Assembly: GCA_035295745.1 (NCBI GenBank)
Contig: DATGIL010000015.1
Coordinates: forward strand, 186,001-250,000
DNA length: 64,000 nt
Direction of reading: 5' to 3'
Origin: JAIQFL01 sp035295745
GTDB taxonomy: Bacteria > Acidobacteriota > Terriglobia > Bryobacterales > Bryobacteraceae
Below are positions 58,890 to 64,000 of this stretch, piece after piece; the stretch's first letter is position 1, and each line of letters begins with the position of its first letter. The notes under the pieces were generated by a model that did no database searches, was not told the origin of the DNA, and worked only from the letters and a program-made list of their open reading frames with translations. A program made the position numbers and the translations under genes.

Positions 58890-61800
58890 GCGATACGAAA
58901 AAGAAGACGACGGGCCAGGGGCCGGAAGACAGGGGCCAGGGGCCAGGGGGTGGGGGCCAGGGCTCCGGCTTTCTCGCCAATGTCGAGACCAATGGGCGTG
59001 CCCCCGCCGACCTGATTCAATTGACTGCGCCAGCCGACAAAGCCCGCGGAACAGTCTCCCCGGCGCCCGCTTTATGGCGTAGCTTGAACGACTATGCGGC
59101 TGCTCCTGATTTTGAAGAGCGTCTGCAGAGCGAGTTCCCCCGGCAGGCCATCGGCTGGAGCGAAGACGAAAATGCAGTCGACGGGCGCCGCAATTTTCTC
59201 AAGCTGATGGGCGCTTCGATGGCGCTCGCGGGACTGAGCGCGTGTACCCGCCAGCCCACCGAACACATCGTCCCCTACGTGCGACAACCGGAAGAGTTGA
59301 TCCCCGGCCGTCCGCTGTTCTTCGCCACAGCCACGACCCTTGGCGGCGTTGCCACCGGCGTTCTCGTCGAGAGTCACGAAGGCCGCCCCACCAAGATCGA
59401 AGGCAGTCCGGAGCATCCCGCGAGCCTGGGTGCATGCGATATCTTCTCGCAGGCTTCCGTGCTCCAGCTTTATGATCCCGATCGGTCGCAGGCGCTCACC
59501 CTGGATGGCGAGATTCGCTCCTGGGGCGCCTTCCTGGGCGTATTGCGCGCGATTGTTGATGCACAGAAGAGCACCAACGGCGCCGGCATCCGTATTCTGA
59601 CCGAGACCGTCACATCGCCGACGATGGCCGACCAGCTTCGCGCGGTCCAGAAGGCTTTTCCCGCGTCCAAGTGGCACCAGTGGGAGCCAGCCGGCCCGCA
59701 CAGCGCACGCGCCGCGGCCATGCAGGCGTTCGGCGCCCCGGTCCACACCTATTACGATTTTTCCAATGCCAATGTAGTGGTTTCGCTCGACGCGGATTTC
59801 CTGGCGTCGGGCACTGCCAGCCTGCGTTACGCACGTCAGTTCTCGGCGCGCCGGCGTGTTACCGCGGAGAATTCGGAAATGAACCGCCTGTACGTCGTGG
59901 AGCCGATGCCCACGCCCACGGGTACGAAGGCCGACCATCGCCTGCCTCTGCGCGGCGACGATATCGAAGAGTTCGCCTGGATGTTGGCCACCGCTCTTGG
60001 CGCTGCGCAAGGTCCCAAAACCAGCGACAACGGCGACGTCAGCAAGTGGATCAATCCGATCTCTCACGATCTGCTCCGCAATAAGGGCGCCAGCCTCGTA
60101 ATCGCCGGAGAGCATCAGCCCGCCAGTGTGCACGCCCTGGCGCATGCCATGAACGCCGCGCTGGGCAACGTCGGGAAGACTGTCTTCTACACCGATCCGA
60201 TCGAAGCCAACCAGGTCGATCAGCTCGCCTCATTGCAGGAATTGGTCAAGGATTTGGATTCCGGCACCGTAGAGTTGCTGCTGATTCTCGGCGGCAATCC
60301 GGCGTTCACGGCCCCCGTCGACCTCGCGATGCGCGATCGCATTGTGAAAGCCAAAGTCCGCGCGCACCTGAGCCTTTACGAGAACGAAACCTCCGAGTTG
60401 TGCCAATGGCATCTGCCGGAGACTCACTTCCTCGAGACCTGGGGCGATGCTCGCGCATTCGACGGCACGGTGACCATTCAGCAGCCCCTCATCGAACCGC
60501 TCTACAACGGGCGCTCGGCCTATCAGTTGCTGCAGATGTTCGCCGACAATCCCGAAATCAGCCCTTATCAGATCGTCAAGGGCTACTGGGCTGGGCAGCA
60601 CAAGGGTATCGACTTCGAGGCCTGGTGGCGCCGCGCGGTGCATGATGGCATCGTGCCGGATACCGCGCTGCCGCCCAAGACTCCCACGCTGAAGGCCAAT
60701 CTGGGCGCTCCTGCGGCAAAGCGGAAGCTCGAAGGCAAACTCGAAGTGATCTTCCGTCCCGACCCCACGATCTTCGACGGGCGTTTCGTAAACAACGGCT
60801 GGCTTCAGGAATTGCCGAAGCCCATCACCAAGCTGACGTGGGACAACGCCGTGATGCTCAGCCCGACCACAGCCCATTGGGCCGGTGTGGAAACGGGCGA
60901 CCTGGTGCAGTTGACCTACGGAAGCTTCTCTTTGCGTGCGCCCGTGTGGGTCCAGCCCGGACATGCGATTGGCGCGGCGACGCTCCACCTGGGCTACGGT
61001 CATACGCGCGCCGGCAAAACTGGAACCGGAGTTGGGTTCAATCCGTACGGGCTGCGCCTCAGCAAGGCGCTCGGACATGATGTCGGCCTCGAATTGAAGA
61101 AGGTATCGAGCGGCTATCCCTTCGCGTCCACGCAGGAATTTCACACTCTGGATACCCGCCGCCATCTGGTTCACAAAGGGACTCTCGAGGAATTCAAGAA
61201 AGAGCCCGAGTCGGTGCACGAAGGCGCTGAAGCTCCGCCCCGCGAACTCACCATTTACCCCGAGTGGCAATACCCTGGCTATGCCTGGGGCATGGCGATC
61301 GATCTCAATTCCTGCACCGGATGCGGCGCATGCGTCGTGGCGTGCCAGGCGGAGAACAATATTGCGGTGGTCGGCAAGGACCAGGTACGCCGTGGGCGCG
61401 CCATGCACTGGATTCGCATTGATTCCTACTACGCCGGCGACGACCTGAACAATCCGCCCATCTACAACCAGCCGGTTCCGTGCCAGCAATGCGAGGATGC
61501 TCCGTGCGAACTGGTGTGTCCGGTGCAAGCCACCTCGCATAGCGCCGAAGGCCTGAACGACATGGTGTACAACCGCTGCGTGGGCACGCGCTACTGTTCC
61601 AACAACTGCCCATACAAAGTGCGGCGCTTCAATTTCTATCTCTTCTCCGATTACGAAACACCCAGCCTCAAACTGCTGCACAATCCGGATGTGACGGTGC
61701 GCAGCCGCGGGGTCATGGAGAAGTGCACGTATTGCGTGCAGCGCATCAATGCCGCCAAGATCGATTCGGAACGGCAGGACCGCAAGGTGCAGGACGGCGA

Positions 61801-61993
61801 AATCCAGACCGCCTGCCAGGCCACCTGTCCCACCGAAGCGATCATCTTCGGCAATGTCAACGACCCCGATAGCCGTGTCTCCAAGATGAAAGCGGACAAA
61901 CGGAATTACTCGCTGCTGGCGGACATCAACACCCGCCCGCGCACCACATACCTCGCCACCTTGAGCAATCCAAACCCCGAGGCGGAGGGATAG
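58886..61993 (+). CDS. actB: Alternative complex III molybdopterin-fold/iron-sulfur subunit
   Basis: The 1035-residue protein starts at ATG 58886. A Gly-rich lead (residues 9-29) is encoded by a GGGGCCAGG-type repeat. The twin-arginine element GRRNFLKLMGASMALAGLSA is at 100-119. The next ~650 residues have the molybdopterin oxidoreductase fold (GRPTKIEGSPEHPASLGACD, ELLLILGGNPAFTAPVDLAM) without a Mo cofactor or N-terminal cluster ligands, as in known ActB. From about 790 a ferredoxin-like part carries CTGCGACVVAC, CQQCEDAPCELVCP, CVGTRYCSNNCPYKVRRF, CTYC and CQATCP, enough for four clusters. It forms the periplasmic electron wire of the complex. Confidence 0.96.
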   Translation: MSDTKKKTTGQGPEDRGQGPGGGGQGSGFLANVETNGRAPADLIQLTAPADKARGTVSPAPALWRSLNDYAAAPDFEERLQSEFPRQAIGWSEDENAVDGRRNFLKLMGASMALAGLSACTRQPTEHIVPYVRQPEELIPGRPLFFATATTLGGVATGVLVESHEGRPTKIEGSPEHPASLGACDIFSQASVLQLYDPDRSQALTLDGEIRSWGAFLGVLRAIVDAQKSTNGAGIRILTETVTSPTMADQLRAVQKAFPASKWHQWEPAGPHSARAAAMQAFGAPVHTYYDFSNANVVVSLDADFLASGTASLRYARQFSARRRVTAENSEMNRLYVVEPMPTPTGTKADHRLPLRGDDIEEFAWMLATALGAAQGPKTSDNGDVSKWINPISHDLLRNKGASLVIAGEHQPASVHALAHAMNAALGNVGKTVFYTDPIEANQVDQLASLQELVKDLDSGTVELLLILGGNPAFTAPVDLAMRDRIVKAKVRAHLSLYENETSELCQWHLPETHFLETWGDARAFDGTVTIQQPLIEPLYNGRSAYQLLQMFADNPEISPYQIVKGYWAGQHKGIDFEAWWRRAVHDGIVPDTALPPKTPTLKANLGAPAAKRKLEGKLEVIFRPDPTIFDGRFVNNGWLQELPKPITKLTWDNAVMLSPTTAHWAGVETGDLVQLTYGSFSLRAPVWVQPGHAIGAATLHLGYGHTRAGKTGTGVGFNPYGLRLSKALGHDVGLELKKVSSGYPFASTQEFHTLDTRRHLVHKGTLEEFKKEPESVHEGAEAPPRELTIYPEWQYPGYAWGMAIDLNSCTGCGACVVACQAENNIAVVGKDQVRRGRAMHWIRIDSYYAGDDLNNPPIYNQPVPCQQCEDAPCELVCPVQATSHSAEGLNDMVYNRCVGTRYCSNNCPYKVRRFNFYLFSDYETPSLKLLHNPDVTVRSRGVMEKCTYCVQRINAAKIDSERQDRKVQDGEIQTACQATCPTEAIIFGNVNDPDSRVSKMKADKRNYSLLADINTRPRTTYLATLSNPNPEAEG
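58911..58968 (+). repeat. G-rich GGGGCCAGG repeat inside actB
   Basis: Several G4-G5 runs separated by CCA or similar (CGGGCCAGGGGCC, CAGGGGCCAGGGGCCAGG) occur at codons 9-28. This kind of tract varies in copy number by slippage and could fold as a G-quadruplex in the 5' coding region. Confidence 0.7.
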
Positions 61994-62002
61994 GGCAACG
62001 CC

Positions 62003-63382
62003 ATGGCAGACGAACAACAGGTGATCGATAAGCCGAGACCGCGCGAAATCATCGCGCCCGGCTACACATTCGGAACGGTCACGGACCAGATCGCGACGGT
62101 TGTCCTTACCAAGAAGACGCCGCTCTTCTGGTTTGTGGGATTCGGCGTGGGCTTCTCGCTGCTGCTGGTGTTCCTGTGGGCCGTGGTGGTGCTGTTCGCC
62201 AAAGGCGTCGGCATCTGGGGCATTCGCACCCCCGTGATGTGGGGATTCGCCATCACGAACTTCGTGTGGTGGATCGGCATCGGCCACGCCGGCACGCTCA
62301 TCTCCGCCATCCTGCTGCTGCTGAATCAGCGGTGGCGCAACTCGATCAATCGCTTTGCCGAAGCCATGACGCTGTTTGCCGTGGCTTGCGCGGGCATGTT
62401 CCCGATTCTTCACCTGGGCCGTCCGTGGCTGGCCTACTGGCTCTTTCCGTATCCCAACACCATGGGAGTCCAGCCGAATTTCCGCAGTCCCCTGGTTTGG
62501 GACGTCTTCGCGGTCTCCACGTACGCAACCGTGTCCTTGATGTTCTGGTACGTCGGATTGATACCCGATCTCGCCACCCTGCGCGATCGGACCGCCAGTC
62601 GCATGCCCCGCTTCATCTACGGCATTATGGCGATGGGATGGCGCGGCTCGGCCCGGCACTGGAGCGTTTACGAAACGGCCTCTCTGTTGCTCGCCGGCCT
62701 GGCCACGCCCCTGGTGCTCTCGGTCCACACGGTCGTGAGCTTCGACTTCACCATCGCCATCGTTCCGGGCTGGCATAGCACCTTCTTCCCGCCCTACTTC
62801 GTGGCGGGCGCCATCTATTCCGGCTTCGCAATGGTGATGGCGCTGGCAATTCCGCTGCGAGCCGCCTACGGTCTCGAAGGTCTGATCACCGATAAGCACC
62901 TCGACAATTCCGCCAAAGTGATGCTCGCCACTGGCCTCATCGTGGCCTACGCGTACATCATGGAGGCATTTACCGCCTGGTATACGGGCAATGTTTACGA
63001 ACACGACGCCATCTGGCACCGCATGACGGGCCCCTACAAATACTCGTACTGGTTCCTGGTGACCTGCAACATCATTGCGCCGCAGTTCCTGTGGTCGAAA
63101 AAGATCCGCAGCAAGCCGGCGCTGCTCTTCGTCTCCTCGATCGTCGTCCTCATCGGCATGTGGCTGGAGCGTTACGTAATCATCGTCAGCAGCCTGGCGC
63201 AGGATTTTCTGGTCTCCTCCTGGGGCATCTTCCAGGCCACTCGCTGGGACTGGGCTACGTATCTCGGCACGATCGGGTTATTCCTGTTCCTGTTCTTCCT
63301 GTTTATTCGCTTGCTACCCATGATTTCGATCTTTGAAGTGCGTACCCTCCTGCCTCAAGCCAAGATCGAGGAGGAGGTGTAG
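62003..63382 (+). CDS. actC: Alternative complex III NrfD-like membrane subunit
   Basis: The 459-residue protein has ten predicted transmembrane helices and PsrC/NrfD-family signatures: FAITNFVWWIGIGHAGTLIS, CAGMFPILHLGRPWLAYWLF, RGSARHWSVYETASLLLAGL and EHDAIWHRMTGPYKYSYWFL. It holds a quinol-binding site and possibly a proton path. It starts nine bases after actB. Confidence 0.96.
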   Translation: MADEQQVIDKPRPREIIAPGYTFGTVTDQIATVVLTKKTPLFWFVGFGVGFSLLLVFLWAVVVLFAKGVGIWGIRTPVMWGFAITNFVWWIGIGHAGTLISAILLLLNQRWRNSINRFAEAMTLFAVACAGMFPILHLGRPWLAYWLFPYPNTMGVQPNFRSPLVWDVFAVSTYATVSLMFWYVGLIPDLATLRDRTASRMPRFIYGIMAMGWRGSARHWSVYETASLLLAGLATPLVLSVHTVVSFDFTIAIVPGWHSTFFPPYFVAGAIYSGFAMVMALAIPLRAAYGLEGLITDKHLDNSAKVMLATGLIVAYAYIMEAFTAWYTGNVYEHDAIWHRMTGPYKYSYWFLVTCNIIAPQFLWSKKIRSKPALLFVSSIVVLIGMWLERYVIIVSSLAQDFLVSSWGIFQATRWDWATYLGTIGLFLFLFFLFIRLLPMISIFEVRTLLPQAKIEEEV

Positions 63383-63384
63383 GG

Positions 63385-63918
63385 TTGAACAAACCGATTT
63401 ATGGCGTGATTGCCGAATTCGACGGCCCCAACGAGTTGGTGCGCGCCGCCAGAGCCGCTCGCGAGAAGGGATACCGCAAGCTGGACGCGTACACGCCCTT
63501 TCCCGTCGAGGAATTGACCGAGGCGCTGCACCTGCATAAAAACCGCCTACCTCTAATCGTGCTGATTGGCGGGATTCTGGGCGGCCTCACGGGGTACCTC
63601 CTGCAGTATTACGTGACGGTGATTTACTTCCCGATCAATATCGCCGGACGGCCGCTGCATAGTTGGCCCGCGTACATCATCATTACCTTCGAGTTGACGA
63701 TCCTCTTTGCATCGATTGCGAGCGTCCTCGGGCTTTTTGCGCTGTGCGGTCTGCCTATGCCGTACCATCCGGTATTTAACGTTCCGCGATTTGCGCTGGC
63801 ATCGCGCAATCGCTTTTTCCTGTGTATCGAGGCCACGGACCCTCTGTTCGACATCCAGGGAACGTGCAGTTTCTTAGAAACGCTGGAGCCCCGCGAGGTG
63901 TCCGAAGTTGCGCCTTAA
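63385..63918 (+). CDS. actD: Alternative complex III DUF3341 membrane subunit
   Basis: The 177-residue protein begins at TTG 63385 with GAGGAGGTG upstream. It has an N-terminal soluble domain (IYGVIAEFDGPNELVRAARA, YRKLDAYTPFPVEELTEAL) and two membrane helices (VLIGGILGGLTGYLLQYYVT; YIIITFELTILFASIASVLG). This is the DUF3341 layout of ActD. The next gene overlaps its end by eleven bases. Confidence 0.95.
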   Translation: MNKPIYGVIAEFDGPNELVRAARAAREKGYRKLDAYTPFPVEELTEALHLHKNRLPLIVLIGGILGGLTGYLLQYYVTVIYFPINIAGRPLHSWPAYIIITFELTILFASIASVLGLFALCGLPMPYHPVFNVPRFALASRNRFFLCIEATDPLFDIQGTCSFLETLEPREVSEVAP

Positions 63919-64000
63919 ACCCTCAATCTGGTCCCCAGTGCTTCTGTTGCTGGCGTTGACTGCCTGCCGGCAGGACATGCACGATCAGCCGAAATACATT
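63908..64000 (+). CDS. actE: Alternative complex III lipoprotein cytochrome c, 3' end outside window
   Basis: From TTG 63908 the frame reads a lipoprotein signal (SPVLLLLALTAC) with lipobox LTAC, then RQDMHDQPKYI. The CRQDMHDQPKY start after the lipid-bearing Cys is characteristic of ActE, the monoheme lipoprotein of the complex. Only 31 codons are inside the window. A GTG at 63940 in the same frame is an alternative start. Confidence 0.85.
   Translation, partial: MRLKPSIWSPVLLLLALTACRQDMHDQPKYI

Noticed and set aside
60230..63019. 929-codon minus-strand frame opposite actB and actC
   Set aside because: It is the antisense of well-supported act genes and encodes no known domain; long antisense frames are expected in high-GC codon usage.
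1..64000. tRNA, rRNA or CRISPR features
   Set aside because: No GGTTCGAATCC-type T-arm with matching acceptor stem outside coding sequence, no rRNA segments, and no regularly spaced direct repeats with unique spacers.

Overview
The window reads as a high-GC soil bacterium of the Acidobacteriota, most likely the Bryobacterales / 'Candidatus Solibacter' lineage. This rests on family content only. The 3' third of the protein at 45803-49114 carries the C-terminal domain catalogued as the 'Solibacter uncharacterized C-terminal domain'. There is a VWFA-related acidobacterial domain protein at 44867. Large Ser/Thr kinases sit beside ECF sigma factors. Other markers are DUF1080 proteins, orphan MacB/FtsX-type permeases, PadR regulators and an alternative complex III operon. 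No rRNA, tRNA, intact IS element or CRISPR array was seen.

Layout. 1-7466: the end of a sulfatase-modifying-factor-fold protein, two exported DUF1080 proteins, a glycosyltransferase and two methyltransferases joined by stop/start overlaps, then truB. 7513-10715: a short dispersed repeat, a frameshifted SUMF/sialidase-like gene and a PLP dehydratase, both on the minus strand. 10764-15835: three tandem copies (264, 258 and 261 bp) of the 5' end of an ECF sigma gene, the sigma gene itself, and a 1186-residue kinase with WD40 propellers. 15859-21839 (minus): a BTAD/AAA/TPR regulator, a flavin oxidoreductase, a second ECF sigma factor, and a type II antitoxin whose PIN toxin is split by a repeat. 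21940-24244: a diheme cytochrome c and a quinoprotein dehydrogenase. 24348-28794: a strongly folded 86-nt element followed by amtB, glnB and glnD.

28795-38805: an enolase-superfamily dehydratase, a MocR regulator divergent from a flavin split-barrel protein with AAAGTGG operator-like sites, a methyltransferase, tldD, an ECF sigma / anti-sigma-like / CnrX-like sensor operon, rpmE, an unusual 13-codon gene with a very long Shine-Dalgarno match, and an alpha/beta hydrolase. 39109-41819: an MFS transporter and a PBP4-type carboxypeptidase. 41883-44457: a decaying stretch holding a chimeric cupin/carboxypeptidase-regulatory locus, a truncated metallo-beta-lactamase gene and a frameshifted Wzz-like gene under a PadR regulator. 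44867-52081: a VWA protein, a giant BNR/IPT secreted protein, and two ABC permeases flanked by dispersed repeats. 52100-56550: a Ser/Thr kinase co-transcribed with a caspase-fold protein that has lost both catalytic residues. 56903-64000: a Tat-exported Ntn asparaginase and the actABCDE start of alternative complex III.

The nitrogen genes (transporter, PII, PII-modifying enzyme) form one regulatory module. The act genes form a respiratory quinol oxidase. The cytochrome/quinoprotein pair is a periplasmic oxidation module that could feed electrons to the respiratory chain. Two families of short palindromic repeats are scattered between genes. The items that most need a second look are the pseudo-caspase/kinase operon, the 13-codon locus upstream of rpmE, the in-phase tandem duplication of the sigma gene start, and the folded element upstream of amtB.
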